Positions 1 to 12,408 of a stretch of DNA of 64,000 bases are shown here, one piece after another. Source of the DNA: Notospermus geniculatus (taxonomy: Eukaryota > Nemertea > Pilidiophora > Heteronemertea > Lineidae). The position numbers and the translations under genes were made by a program. The notes beneath the pieces are model-generated. The model searched no databases. It had not been told where the DNA came from and saw only the letters and a program-made list of their open reading frames with translations. Each line of letters starts with the position of its first letter. Position 1 is the first letter of the stretch. The stretch lies in assembly GCA_002633025.1 (NCBI GenBank), contig NMRB01000159.1, forward strand, positions 261,723 through 325,722, written 5' to 3'.

Positions 1-632
1 GAAGTATTTTTGTCTCATCAAGATGCGGAGGTATTTTTAGGAAATCTTTCGGAAATTGTGATGGAGTGTTCCCAAAAGAGATGAAAGTTGGAACGGAATC
101 TGGAAGAAAATTGCTCAAAGACTTCTAAATGCCAACCTATAGAATTGAGGAAACGTTTTGTATAAAGTTACCTAAAATCTTGGCAGTTCTTCAATTGCTT
201 GTGTCTTGTATATTGTTCAGTTTAGAGAAGATTTGGTTAGGTGCAATTATGTTGTTGATGGATAAACGCAACATTCTGCAATGTACTGCCTACCAACACA
301 ACCATAGGCTCTATGTGTTGCTATCTTTGTAAATAAGGTAGACTTCCCACACAACTGTCAACTGAATTGGCTTGGAGTACTTTGGCAGTAATCCAGCCAG
401 CCTCACAACTTAGTTTGATAACAAGAAAATCCGGTACATGTGTACATCGTAGATAGTCCCTTATTTTGGTTTTATCAGATCAGAGAAGTCTGAAACTGCA
501 ATTCTGATCAGTGGGAGCATGATTCATTGAAGTAATGGCTATATTCATGCTGGCGTTTACTGGCAGTGCCAAATGGAACTGTTCCTTCAATTGACCATGT
601 TCCTGAACACAAATATGTAATGCCTTTCCTAT

Positions 633-776
633 TAAGCTGCATTTAGCTGACACGCGGAATGCGGTATAGGGCCGCGGAATCCCCGGCGGAAGCGATTTGT
701 TGTATGCGAAATGCATTGAACTTTCCGCTTACCGCGTTCCGCAATCCGCATACCGCGTGCAGCTAAATCCAGCTTT
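633..776. mobile_element. Palindromic MITE (TA target site)
   Basis: The arms start TAAGCTGCATTTAGCTGACA and end as the near inverse (TGCAGCTAAATCCAGCTTTA). GC-rich CGCGGAATGCGG-type inner arms also pair. The flanks fit a TA duplication. There is no coding capacity. It sits directly against the left end of the 777-1970 element and appears to have inserted at its edge. Confidence 0.7.
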
Positions 777-1970
777 AGAGTTGTTGCTTATTCCTAACAG
801 TCCGCGCCCCTGACTGTCCGCGTGAAATGTGACAAGAAACACCCGTATAATACCTGCAGTCAATAGTCAATTGGCCGAAATCTGATCACTCATCTACAGC
901 TAGTATGCGCTCGCGGTTGAACGCTGATTATGTAACCACGATTAGTTCTTTGCGTGGTGTGTGGAGAATGAATATTGACATCGCTTGTGGTGGCTTATGA
1001 GTGTGAGCGACAAGATTTTGAAGAATCAACTGTTCATTTAATGCAAGAATGAGATGAAAAATATCAGCGAAAATAGATAAGAGAGGTCTATCTATTTTGG
1101 ATGACAGTTGTCCAGTTAAGAAAACTTTGCAGCCCTCCTGCGTTTTGGTCTTCTCAGTGCAATTAGGGAGGTTCCGCAATGTCTCCGAATTATGATTTAC
1201 GAATAAAAAATGCTTTGACTATGACGTCATTAATTTAACACATGACTTTGCGTAGACGAAGAAACGGCATCATGACGTCACGTCACGCAGCCTAGACTGG
1301 AACCTGGTCCTAACAATTTTACATGTATCATGCATGTTGTAACCTTTCTATTTTTAACACCTCCGTGAATGGTTGATTTCCTGGGTCAAATGAAGGTCAC
1401 CTTCTTTCTGCATTCCGCTACGTCAGCCGTTTTGAGAATTGAATAAATTTACATGACTTACATAAAATTTCCAACTGACGTCACTGGCAGAATTCCTCTA
1501 ATTGGCGGCCGCGGCCAATACTGGTCCTACCAAACAAGCGACGATTGCACAGCATGTAGGTTGGTAGGATCAGGCGTTAGTGTACACGCAACCCTGAAAT
1601 CGTTTCGTGATTCGTAATTCGCCACGATGCGGAACCTCTCTATTGCTGTAAACTGACTGTTGAACGAACTGTTGTTCAACTGTCTATTGCGACAGTCCAA
1701 GCGAGACAGTTGAGCTCAGACTGTACCATGTAAATTAAGCCCAACCCAAGGATTACTATCCATTTATCGCTGACAATTACTGTTGCGGGTTCGAATCGAA
1801 CCCTACATGTTTGATGCTGCTCAATCATGGTAATGCGTATCGGTGGTAATTTTGTTATGAGAATAGGAAGCCGTACCTGTTTTCCACTATTGGCTATTAT
1901 GGTGTGTTTGGTCACATTTCAGGCGGACAGTTGGGGTCGCGGACTGTTAGGAATAAGCAACAACTCTATT
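777..1970. mobile_element. 1.2 kb non-autonomous DNA transposon with ~58-bp terminal inverted repeats
   Basis: Bases 777-835 (GAGTTGTTGCTTATTCCTAA and onward) are the inverse of 1911-1969 with few mismatches. A second inner inverted pair lies at about 1166-1203 and 1603-1640 (both contain AGGTTCCGCA on one strand). There is no transposase frame. The interior holds three perfect palindromic TGACGTCA sites (1222, 1273, 1476). The family is not recognised, but the structure is of a foldback or MITE-like DNA transposon. Confidence 0.75.
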
Positions 1971-2030
1971 AGAAACAGTCATATACTTTAAACTTGCTTG
2001 CAAAAGTACCATGGTAGAATGGCTGAAGAC

Positions 2031-2190
2031 CTGGGCCCGGTTGCAAAACTCATGACAGCGCTATCTTGGTGTTAGCGCTAACTTGATGTTAAATGACGTA
2101 AAAGAACAATGGATTTTTACGTCATCTAACATGAAGATAGCGCTAACACCAAGATAGCACTGTCGTGAGTTTTGTGCAACCGGGCCCTGG
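2031..2190. mobile_element. Palindromic MITE with GGGCCCGGTTGCA termini
   Basis: Left end GGGCCCGGTTGCAAAACTCA and right end TTTTGTGCAACCGGGCCC are inverse. The arms continue inward through AGCGCTATCTTGGTGTTAGC for about 70 bp each. A near-central TGACGTAA/TTACGTCA pair is present. Elements with similar GGGCCCGGTTGCA ends are, to my knowledge, common in several marine invertebrate genomes. Confidence 0.85.
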
Positions 2191-2309
2191 GAGGTGTATA
2201 GCCAGCAAAACTTCAGAGTAGATTCTGCTAATGTCTTTGTTATTTCTTAGGACTCATTTTCAACAGTGTTCAAAGCATCAAAATGCCATTCAAGCAGTTC
2301 AAAGCATCA

Positions 2310-2665
2310 GCATGATCAGCACTTGTTGGCATTTTCCCACTGGGATGCCTGGGCCTACAACTGCGGTTTTTGTGGCCATGCAAGCAATCGGTTCCAACTG
2401 AATTCTTGCTTGTAATGGTTCCTGTGGTATTCTGAACAGGGTAGCTTTCTTGGGAAGAAACTCAAAGTATATTCGAAGCAACAGCATGACAATCAACTGT
2501 TAGCAGTTGGCACTCACCATTGGGATGCTTATATAGCCATTGGGAGGCTGAGCTAAGGTTCCAACCAAATTCTTGCTTGTAATTGTTCCTGTGGTATTCT
2601 GAGTGCAAGGTTTGGAGAGAAACAAGAGGTATTCAAAGCAACATTTAGCAGCTGACATTCTGAGG
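2310..2665. repeat. Two-copy tandem repeat, ~169-bp unit
   Basis: The segment with ATTCTTGCTTGTAAT and TTCCTGTGGTATTCTGA occurs twice, about 169 bp apart (around 2391 and 2560), with similar upstream text (ATTGGGATGC / ACTGGGATGC). The copies are clearly diverged. Confidence 0.6.
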
Positions 2666-3354
2666 TGCTTTACAAGTACGGCGGGCTGCTTTCACCCACC
2701 TTTGGCACAGATCTACCAAAGGACATGCTATGGTGATGGAGCTAGCAATTAGTGAACACTAGGCTTGTCGTGAATGCTTCCAATGTATGAAAAGGTTGAG
2801 AAGGTGGTTGGTATCCATGACCTTTTCCTTTGAGTTTTCCTTTGAAAGTGCAACGCTGTGTTTCTTCATTTCATCCCTCAGTGCTCTTCAACCATTGACA
2901 TTAACATTTGATAAATAATCTTTAAAGATTTGACAGGTTTAATTAATTAGTGAATTTCTCAAATCCTGTTCATTCACAGAAATTTTACATTACGAATGAT
3001 GAACCCAGAAGGTTTCATTTGAGTTTCAGCTTGCTCTGCTCAGTTAGTTAGTCGTAACCATTGCATAAAATTTGATTTCCCAATTAAAAATGTAATGTAG
3101 AATATCCTATGAAATTTTAATACACTCGTTGATTCATGTTGGCAGATTTCTTGCGTGAAATGAAACTGAATATTTGATGCCAGCCTGGCAAAGTGCATCG
3201 TTGAATAATGCCTTTTGAATGTCAGAGTGGTGCGGTGTAACAAGAGTGACTCTCACCTCTGTGGTTGTGGGGTTGCATCCAAATGTGTCGTGGCAAGTCC
3301 ATGAACAGCCATGTAGCCCAAGACAGGCTGTAGCAGTTTTGCTGTGGGAAGCCG

Positions 3355-3600
3355 GTTGTGGAGAGTGCGGTAGTGGTGCAGTGGTGCAGAGTATCTGATC
3401 GAGACCGAGACCCGGCCATGGGTTTGATTCCCGGGGAATCGCCACTTTGTACTCTCAACTGGTCTGAAAAGATCAAGTAATGCGCTGAATGAGCTGCTCC
3501 TTGAGTTCCCCAGAAAGGTCTCAGGAGAGACTGGGGTAATAATGTGAACCGCCTTTGACACTGTGCTGCAGTTAAATACCGCTATAAAAGCCGCACATTA
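3355..3600 (+). mobile_element. tRNA-derived SINE
   Basis: A box-like GTGGTGCAGTGG is followed about 45 bp later by a B box-like GGGTTTGATTCCCGGG. A non-tRNA body follows, ending near TAAATACCGCTATAAAAGCC. This is the layout of a Pol III SINE. The cloverleaf is degenerate, so it is not a tRNA gene. Confidence 0.6.
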
Positions 3601-5469
3601 TAGGCCATTAGATAAAGCTGAGCTATTGGCAGAACAGCAACGCAGAGAAATGTCCTTATTTGCCGAGCAGATTGAAAACTATAAAAATATGTGGTAGCAT
3701 TGAATATATGTCACGGCGAAGAAATTAACTGTCATATTTTACGGAAATAGTCTGTATTATTTGCTAACTGTGTGAATTTTTTGACTCGCATGATACTGGT
3801 GTTGAAATGATGTGTCATAAAATCAATGGGAACACTCTCTTAGTCAAGGCTGGAAACCGACCTCATGTCAATAAAATATGTTTCTATTTATCTTTCAAGT
3901 TTTAGCAAAGTATTGCCGCAATATTCTAATCGCAGACTATACATAATATTTCACTCCGCCTCATATATCCTTTCTGGAAATTTTAATTTTCAAATGTCTT
4001 CCTCCGATAGCTCATTGGCAGGCCGATATTGTATTACAAGCGAAATGGAGTATTTGTCAGAACTATGTCAATTTCAACGTCGTTTTCAATTTCAACATGC
4101 GAAGTGGAACATCTGACATCTGTAAACTTTATAATAATGGTCGTGAAAATCTGAAAATATTACATTTTGAACGTCGATTTCGTTGGAGAGATGCTAGTCA
4201 ACGGCTAACATGACATAAAACTTTTAAAAGTCTTCGGGGGAATTGGAACCAATTTTGGAAGTAAATTTGTTTTTACAGAAATATGCGCCTTTGATCGTGT
4301 CTGCCCTCAATTTCTGAAATAGACGTCAATTTTTTTTAAAGACTGATCTACATGTAACTCCTTGTGTAGCAAATATACTTTTATCCAAATGTTTCAAAAA
4401 TCTGTCTGATTTATAATGTTGGTGAGTAATAGGAAAAGTTGGTGGAAGTTGCGTGATTTGGGAGCATTTTGTCAAGTTTATGGCAATAATGGATGCATGG
4501 AGTTTTTGGACAACTACATGGTGAAGATGGATCTTCTTCCCACAAATAATATGCGACCTTATTTTCCAACAATCCCCACAGTGCATCAGCAATAATATCA
4601 ACACCAAAAAAATTTGGTGTGGTATCCTTTAACTGTGCTCAGAACACTTAGCAGTTTGGCAACCGTGCGACCCGCCAATAGATTAAAAAAATAACCATTT
4701 ATTTACATGTGGGCGCTCAGTGGGTTATTGCCCTGGCTAACACCGCAATCATAATGGACGGCACTCAACAATCTATAAACCGTCAACAGGACTGTTTTAT
4801 GACTGTTTTAAGACGGGGTCCCCTCTGGCCTTGTTTAGATTTTTTGGCGATTTGCGAAAATGTTGCGGAAGTCGGTGAGGTGAGGTGATGTATGAGGGAC
4901 GTGGATGGCAATCTCAAAGAAGAAATTCTCTGTCGATGTGCGGTCCTTAACCTGCGTGACGGATGGCAATTACCATGAACGGCTCTGACAAGACAGAAAA
5001 TAGGAATACGCGTTTGCCGATGAAGGAGACAAGCATTGTGATTGCTTTCAATGTTAACAATACCTCATAACAGATGCATTTCCATTTTATTCCCAACTGA
5101 TGGAGAGTTATTTCAAAAGCTTAAAGTGACTCATGATTTATAGAGTACATCCACGCAGCCGGAATATAACCGATATACAAAATGCTCTTCACGAGCCTTG
5201 TACTTTCTGTTGCAGATAAATTTCATTTTGGGACGTCAGAAATCCTATGCGCCTTGGCATCATGGAGTTTTGTTGCTGATAAACAGTCATTCTGGGGAGA
5301 AGTTTCCCTTGCATTCTTGGCTGCAGAATGAGCTGTTGAATTGGTGCATTTGACTGCTGTTGCTTCTGAATGCTTCTGTGCAAGCATGTAGATCAGGAAA
5401 AGCACCTAGTATTACACAAGTATATATTCATTTAAAATCAGTCACACTTTAATGATTCGAATTTTCGGC

Positions 5470-5630
5470 CCCACTCAGGCACACGCTAAATCCACAGCTA
5501 AATCCTAAGGAACTTCTGTGTCAGCATCCTAAGGAACTTCTGTGTCAGCATCAATTTTCAGCCCCAACGTGGGGCCTTCCTCAGGCACATCCACAGCTAA
5601 ATCCTAAGGAACTTCTGTGTCAGCATCATG
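5470..5630. repeat. Short nested tandem repeat
   Basis: The phrase CCTAAGGAACTTCTGTGTCA occurs three times, and the phrases CAGGCACA and CCACAGCTAAAT occur twice each, giving a two-level local duplication. Confidence 0.65.
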
Positions 5631-6526
5631 CATTTCATGCGCATGAATCTCCCCTGTTATTTTTTTGGAAAAAACAAACTCAGGTTTGAAGTTATAATCA
5701 GGATTTCCTTCTTCATCATTGTTACGGTTGCATTCATTTCCGGCAGCAAAAACAAGGCTATTGAAATGAATTCTGGTTATTTTCCACGGCATGAGATGAC
5801 ATTAGCTTAGGAAATGCCAGCGCTGGTATTAAGGGTTAGGTTTTTGTTGAACTCAATACCTTGCGGCTGATTGCTAGGATACGGGACGAATTTAACATGA
5901 ATTATTGCGTATTTTAGGAGAATTTCAACAGGCGGTATTGAAAAAAATGTTCATTCTGTGGGAAGTTGTTGCTCGGTTATAGCGTCATTCGTGCGGTAGT
6001 GTCAGCAATGCGAAGAAATGTGGGTGTGAGAAATGGTATAATTAATTTGAAAAGTTGGAGTTGAGTGAAGTTGTATTGAGAACATTTGCCTGTAAGTTGT
6101 GATGTTGTCTCTAGGAGATACTAGGGCTTCTGAGTCTCAACTACCGGTATTTCAAATAAATATGGAGATTGTAAAAAAAAACATCATAAAATCAGTAAAT
6201 GTAATCCTTTTGCGGAAACATTACAGTTTCATTTCCAACCAGATTCCTCAAATTTTATTTTGGACGTCGCTCTGGGAAACACAGCTATTCCAGAAAAGTA
6301 ATGCTGTGCTCAACCTCTCAAGAACATGTTCAGCCAAGTTTTAAACCCATCACGTGAAATGGATGTGTTAGAACATCGCTTTTCAGTTGTCAAGAGAGGA
6401 AATCGGCGATCTAGGTGTTGAATCTGTTCCATGTAACAGATTTCTGATGTGGGCAGTTAACGCTTCGTCGGTAACACCTTGGCGTGGTGTTGGTTTGGCG
6501 ATGTTTTGTTGCAGACACGACATGTG

Positions 6527-6868
6527 AACAATGTGGTTGAATAAAAACGTGATGAACGTTGCTTGAAAACTGTCATCAAACACTAACGATTGGGAGATGG
6601 AAAAGCCAAAGTATTATACGCTGAGTTTTTCCTCCAGTGTTTCTTATTCACTTTGTTTCTTTCCTTGCCAGTTATAGCTCAGGGAAAAGAGTGGAATGAG
6701 GGTTTTTTGGAAACGCCACTTACATGTATAGTTTTTCAAGTTCGAATAAGGCACTGTGAATTCTGTGTGGTTGCATGATGTAAGTTCAAACTTTTGGCTG
6801 AATTATCACTCAGTTGCCAGGCATTCATCATTAAAATCACAACAGTAAAGGTGTATCTAACTTTGACC
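6527..6868. repeat. Duplicated segment A, copy 1 (left of 51-N gap)
   Basis: Nearly identical to 7036-7383, differing by an extra 5 bp in copy 2 (TAGCC near 7127), one single-base indel and a few substitutions. The copy stops exactly at the N gap. It most likely represents one of two haplotypes placed in tandem. No coding content is recognised. Confidence 0.85.
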
Positions 6869-6919
6869 NNNNNNNNNNNNNNNNNNNNNNNNNNNNNNNN
6901 NNNNNNNNNNNNNNNNNNN
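6869..6919. other. Assembly gap (51 N)
   Basis: Run of N between the end of duplicated segment A copy 1 and a CA microsatellite. The sequence is unknown. Confidence 0.98.
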
Positions 6920-6949
6920 ACACACACACAGATACACACACACACACAG

Positions 6950-6985
<36 letters not shown>
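6920..6985. repeat. (CA)n microsatellite with GATA interruptions
   Basis: A run of alternating AC dinucleotides broken twice by AGAT. It abuts the N gap. A 32-bp perfect-but-one palindrome (about 7004-7035, ATGGTTTCCGATCT and inverse) follows before segment A copy 2 begins. Confidence 0.95.
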
Positions 6986-6989
<4 letters not shown>

Positions 6990-7035
6990 CACAACCAAAC
7001 ACAATATGGTTTCCGATCTTGAGATCGGAAACCAT

Positions 7036-7383
7036 AACAATGTGGTTGAATAAAAACGTGATGAACGTTGCTTGAAAACTGTCATCAAACACTAACGATC
7101 GGGAGATGGAAAAGCCAAAGTATTATAGCCTACGCTGAGTTTTTCCTCCAGTGTTTCTTATTCACTTTGTTTCTTTCCTTGCCAGTCATAGCTCAGGGAA
7201 AAGAGTGGAATGAGGGTTTTTTGGAAACGCCACTTTACATGTATAGTTTTTCAAGTTCGAATAAGGCACTGTGAATTCTGTGTGGTTGCATGATGTAAGT
7301 TCAAACTTTTGGCTGAATTATCACTCAGTTGCCAGGCATTCATCATTAAAATCACAACAGTAAAGGTGTATCTAACTTTGACC
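7036..7383. repeat. Duplicated segment A, copy 2
   Basis: Second copy of 6527-6868. Here the sequence continues into the TGACCTTGACC array, whereas copy 1 ends in Ns at the same point. Confidence 0.85.
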
Positions 7384-7640
7384 TTGACCACGGTCAGTTG
7401 ATGACCTTGACCATGGTCAGTTGATGACCTTGACCTCACCACAAAGATGGATTTTTGACCTTGACCTCAACACTAGACCTTGATCTTGACCATGGTCTGT
7501 TCATGAGCTTGACCTCAGTGCAAAGATGGAGGTAGAACTTGACCTCAGTGGTGAAGATGGATTTATTACCTTGACCTTAAGCATGGTCATTTGACGACCT
7601 TGACCTCAACATAAAGATGATTCTATGACCTTGACCTTGC
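7376..7640 (-). repeat. Degenerate TGACCTTGACC array (nuclear receptor DR0-like sites)
   Basis: About eight ACCTTGACC cores are interspersed with CATGGTCAGTTGATG and AAAGATGGAT phrases. On the minus strand the cores read GGTCAAGGTCA. Two are exact AGGTCAAGGTCA direct repeats with no spacer (7425-7436 and 7456-7467). AGGTCAAGGTCA is the DR0 site of GCNF/NR6A1, and TCAAGGTCA is the extended half-site of ERR, SF-1 and FTZ-F1. Function is inferred only. AAGGTC-type simple arrays can arise without selection. Confidence 0.6.
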
Positions 7641-9879
7641 TGTCACAAACGTTAAAGTTCATTCCTGTTCATCACATCTCAATGTATTGACCAATGCAGT
7701 AAACATCTGAATCATGGTATTGTGTCAATATCAAGTGTTTGTTAGTATTGTTCGCCTCCCTTTCTCTTGCCTCATGTAACTTCCCGATATGGCCAACAAG
7801 CCAGCTTGCCAATACACACATATTCCAGCTATCGTCAAGCGCACTTCACATCCAAAAACTACTCAGGGCCGTCGATAAACAACTAGAGTCATCCCTACCC
7901 ACCAACGGCTCCTACTGTCACAATCACTTCGTCAACATATTGACTCGTTGAAGTCGTGCGCTATTTGCATACAGTGGAATCTTGCCACTTCTCTTATTTA
8001 TTCGCGGGCGCAGATTGATAGTTGCTTGTTCAGTGTCTAGATGGGGCATTCTCATTATGGTCGTCGGCGCGGGACACGGTTAGTAAACACGACTTGCCAT
8101 ACGTTACTAATTTACAAATATTGCTATAGTTGGAGAGGACACACTGATGACCGGGTTAAATTAATTTAATCAAGAGAAGTATCATCACTTTTGGAGAGAG
8201 AGTGACTCTAAAATACCGTGATGTAGAGGCCTTGTACTGCCAAATTTGCCTTGGAATTTAGCTGGTTTTGTGGGCAGGGATGAGATGCACTTCGAAAAAT
8301 CTGTCGTTGGTGAACTTCAAAAATAATGTTTGAAATTTGGCCATTTTCAGATTTCATATCAGCAAGAACAAAATATTGTAGAGGACGGCATTTTCTGTCA
8401 TTCTATGAAAAAAAAATTCAAAGCAGCCTGCTTTAAAAGTTTACACTATGCCATGCATTGTGTTTTCCAAAATGGCCGCCATGCCATTGTAAACACGACC
8501 TGCATGTTCATTGGAAAAATGAAAGCGATGGCTGTTGCGACAAAAATGTGATCAGATTTAGTGAAAACCGTGATGGAATTTGTCGAGTATTAACTGAGCC
8601 AGTGGTGAAAAACCTGAAGCACTATCGATTGAAACAGAGAGTAGTTGTATGCAAAACACGAATTTCGCTGTAATTCGTGAGATTTTCACAAGTTCTCATT
8701 CTTTCTCCACGTTAATCAAGTACATTCTGCTGAATGGATAAAAGTCTTCACATCACCATCTGTTTGGTCTATGAATCCATAGCTTGTAAGCACACACATA
8801 AATGAACCTTTCTACTTCAGTTCAGCATGTTTAGCGTGTGGATGCTAGACGTAGCCTAAGTTGAGCCGGCTGAACTGATGTTGACTAAATAGCGCAGTAG
8901 GGCAGTAGCCAGAGCAAGTTTACAAGCATGTTTTCCAAGATATAGATTTCTAGATATACATGATTGTTTTGGATATAGTTACAGTGTATAGGGTCTAGGC
9001 ATAGCAATGCAAAGGTACTCTTTTCGACAAGGATCAGTGAAACTGTCTAGCATTGAATGCCAATAGTGCATTTATCTCTGTATTAACCCCCTTTACTGCC
9101 AAGATATTGTGCCAAATTTGTCCAAAAAAGGTTGAAATACCTAAACCCATAATAAAGGTATTCGTTGCAATACTCCCACTGACAAAGTTTTTGTAACATT
9201 TCAAAATTTTTTTGTATCTTTCTATTGGTGATGAAATTGAAATGTCCTGATTCGCTGATTCACATTGTTTTATACAACACGGCGGCCATCTTTATACCAA
9301 AACATCGCCACAGATTGCCAATTTATTGTTCTCGCTAAAGTGTCAAATGTTAGTTTCCCCGTCTTGACAATGCTACAAAAAAACATCAATGTATGGGATT
9401 GTTCCTGGAAGTTTCTTGCCCATAGCTGGTTACACATTGCGGTCCTGGTGACCTGAGGACGTACTTCCAATCAATCAAATGGAGGAATGACTCGATTTTG
9501 AAAAAAAAACGTGAAAATGTATTGCTGAGGTTTTCCTGCGTGGCAGTCGTACACGATCGCTTAATTGTGTTTTGTCATTTGCCTCCGGTCGTTATTTTTT
9601 TGTGCGTGGATATTTCAGCATTGCCACCTGTAGGGATGAACTAGTTGATTTTTCGCCGTGGCTTCAGCAGGCTTTTCATTCCTGTAGGCCTACAGTGTAG
9701 GTGGTAGTCTGACGTATTTGCCTTCTGGCACTATTTGCTCAGCTTCAAATGTGTAATCCTCCACATTGATTATTTTTACAAACGTTTTACCTGTCCTACC
9801 TGACCTCATTCCTTCATTCATAAAAATCCGAAGGCATGGTGGAGACACTCTGTGGCAATGTGCAGCACTAAAGGCTCAG

Positions 9880-9950
9880 AGGTAGACTGTTGGACTGTAG
9901 GCTGAAGGTCTCTAGTTCAAAATCATGGCGTTGTGGCACTTCATTTCTTA
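9880..9950 (+). mobile_element. tRNA-like SINE head
   Basis: GGCTCAGAGGTAGACTG (A box-like) and GGTCTCTAGTTCAAAATC (B box-like) at tRNA spacing. It lacks a proper acceptor stem, so a SINE remnant is more likely than a tRNA gene. Confidence 0.4.
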
Positions 9951-9964
9951 AATATGCTACATGT

Positions 9965-10300
9965 ACATGCATCTTGAAGCAACTCGACGGATCCGTCACA
10001 GATCAAAGAACCACCATGTGCAGGTCGACATTTCAGTGATTGAGAGGAACTCAGAGCAACTGGCAGTTACCTCGAACAGCACGCTCATGTTGACGGCGCG
10101 TCTTCCATTCCATTCAACCAACAACTAGTCGACAAAAAGTAGAACATTGTCATGGGCAACTCGCGGCAACTGGCGGATCTGGCAGTTGCTCGAGATGCAA
10201 GCGCGCTCAGGTCGGCAAAATCGGCAACTGATCAGTAATGAGTTGCTTCCATTGCCGGAAAGCTAGTTGCCGCGCATTGCTTCAAGACGCAATGTCAACC
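9965..10300. mobile_element. Diverged inverted-repeat element rich in GGCAACT phrases
   Basis: Left CATGCATCTTGAAGCAACTC pairs loosely with right GCATTGCTTCAAGACGCAAT. The interior repeats GCAACTGGCAGTT and CAACTCGCGGCAACTGGC. It resembles the element at 20690-21290 in its CAACT/GACTGG phrases. It is probably an old MITE of a related family. Confidence 0.45.
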
Positions 10301-11929
10301 TGTAAGCCCCTTAATGTCTGGTGGTTTGAAGCTAAACTGGAGGAGAAGGGACTGTCTCTAATCCAGTTTTCCTTGGCTCTGCAGGGATGAAGGGATCCTC
10401 CTCTGTTCTGCTCAAGAACCAATCATGAATTTCACACTCTCCTTTATCCATGTCATCATGGAATATTCTGTTTGTCAACTTCAAAGGTTTTTCTCGATGA
10501 TGGCCCTCCTGACAGCCCCCCCCACCAAGCCTGTCTATTTGATCCTAGATCCCAGGGCCCTCAGAACCCTGGGTGTAAATGTCCCTTTAACTTTTCACCC
10601 TGTGTGGTCTTCCATGTGATCCAATGTCAATGATGAGTACGTTTATAAAATGGAATTGATCAATTGTAGGTGTGACCGTGCACAATGCTGTCTTCATATT
10701 GGAATTCAATATTCCTGATGTCAGTTATTGATCGCGATGTACAAGGAAGCTGCGAGGTTCCATTTTGTGATGCGATCAAATGTGTGATAAATTGACCTTC
10801 ATTTTGCGCACAGATTTACTTACTATTATAGATCTGTCTCGAGTGATTTTCTGCTCTGTCACATTATCCTGCTCACCAAGGCCATGTTGTCATATTATGA
10901 GATGGAACATAGATCTCTAAGTTGACATTTGAAGGATTCAAATTTATTGAACGCATTTGCGGTCATTGTGTCCTCAGTTGCATTGGTACCCTGTACCTTT
11001 CTTCTGGATGAGGAGGATGTTCTTCTACTGAAAGTAAAAAAGTGCCCTTTTTGTGTTTCCATCAAAAATGCCCTTGTTTCCCCCAAAAAATTGCACTGGC
11101 ATTTTGGGACAGTTACAGTACCTGTTCAGGATCAGTCAGCTACGCTTATTGCCAAAAGATGGCAGCAAAGTTCTAGTGGACCAATACAAAAGAAAATGTT
11201 CTTAATTGGTGCTCAATCAACCATGGATGAATAGGTCCGCTAGGCATTGAATTGGGCTATAGTGACACCTATTGGTCAACTGACTGACAGCTCCTATTGC
11301 CTGCAACAAATCGGAAAGCCTGCTACAAAATTTGGCCGAACAGAAGTGGGCGGTTTTAGACAGAGGGCGAAAAATCCCATAGACCGTGTTTATCATTTGA
11401 CGCACAAGGCCATGCCTAACCCGCTTGACAAATTCTGCCATTACAAATGCCAAATGCCATCGTGTATGACATATTTAGCCGTCCATCCCCCAAGACATTT
11501 GTTATTTATCTGATTAAACTCTTTCTGGCGCCTAAAATATGCTACAATAAGTTTAGCTTGGAGTACATCGCTGGATATTTATGTGATCAAAATGAATCAC
11601 CACTTAGACCTAATTGGAAATTTATCCTAAAAAGGCTCGTTTTTCAAAAATGATTCGAACTTCCCATTGAATCTCCATCTGCTGTGAAAAACATGATAAA
11701 ACGAACCCTGTGGCTTCCAACTTTGTGATGGAGGGCATGGTGTAATTAAATGCTAACAGCGCTTGATATTTAACTGAAATTGATGTTTTTCATAAATTGT
11801 TAATTTTATGTAATATCAAACTTCTGGCATTGTGGTTGATAGAGAAATTTTGCATAATTGGGAAATTCATTGCCTCTGGTGCTCTGACTTGTTTTTCTGT
11901 CAGAATCAAGTTGTGTTTGCTAGGCCCAG

Positions 11930-12300
11930 CGGGTGCATAGCAAAATAGTTGCTAGTGTGCAGCCAGCAGAGTTGTTACTAGTGTGCTGCCAGCAACTGTG
12001 GTTAGGTTGAAGCTACGTTGTAGAGTTACTGGTGTGCTGTATGCAGCTGAGGTTACTTGGTTGCAGCCAGCTACGGTTACTGGTGTGGAGCCTTGCAACT
12101 ATGGTTACTAGAGTGTGCTGCCAGCAACTATGGCAACTTGGTTGCAGCCAGCAACTATGGTTACTGGCGTGGAGCCTTGCAACGGTTACTATAGTGTTCT
12201 GCCATCAACCGTGGCAACTAGGTTGCAGCCAGCAGCTACAGTTACTGGTGTGCAGCCTTGCAACTACGGTTACCTTGTGTGCAGTCGGCAAGACAAGGCA
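11930..12300. repeat. Minisatellite with ~83-bp higher-order unit
   Basis: GGTTACTGGTGTGGAGCC-type phrases recur at about 12076, 12160 and 12241. Each higher-order unit contains about three sub-repeats of some 28 bp (GCAGCCAGCAACTATGG). It lies only about 110 bp before the exon acceptor at 12408. The open frames through it are a by-product of the repeat. Confidence 0.8.
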
Positions 12301-12408
12301 ATCTCGTCCTTAGCTGATGTCAGGCCTTGAAATTTTCTTTTGCTTCTTGTATGACAACAGAATAAAGCTTACAAATCTGTTCTGAACATCTCCCTCCTCT
12401 CTTTACAG

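Larger units (their letters stand above)
1..12408 (+). other. Region upstream of first visible CPEB exon, probably intron
   Basis: No exon is recognisable here on either strand. The exon at 12409 begins with a splice acceptor and in mid-codon, so at least one upstream coding exon exists. The expected preceding family segment, with a motif like HSLENSLIDIMRAE, was not seen by eye. The region is therefore probably the preceding intron, though a short microexon could be missed. Repeats listed separately fill much of it. Between them (about 3.6-5.4 kb, 7.7-9.8 kb and 10.4-11.9 kb) I see only unremarkable AT-rich sequence. Confidence 0.55.

Noticed and set aside
7004-7035. Hairpin containing GAGATCGGAAACC that resembles a sequencing adapter
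   Set aside because: It diverges from the common adapter after GATCGGAA and is followed by normal genomic sequence; a local palindrome is simpler.
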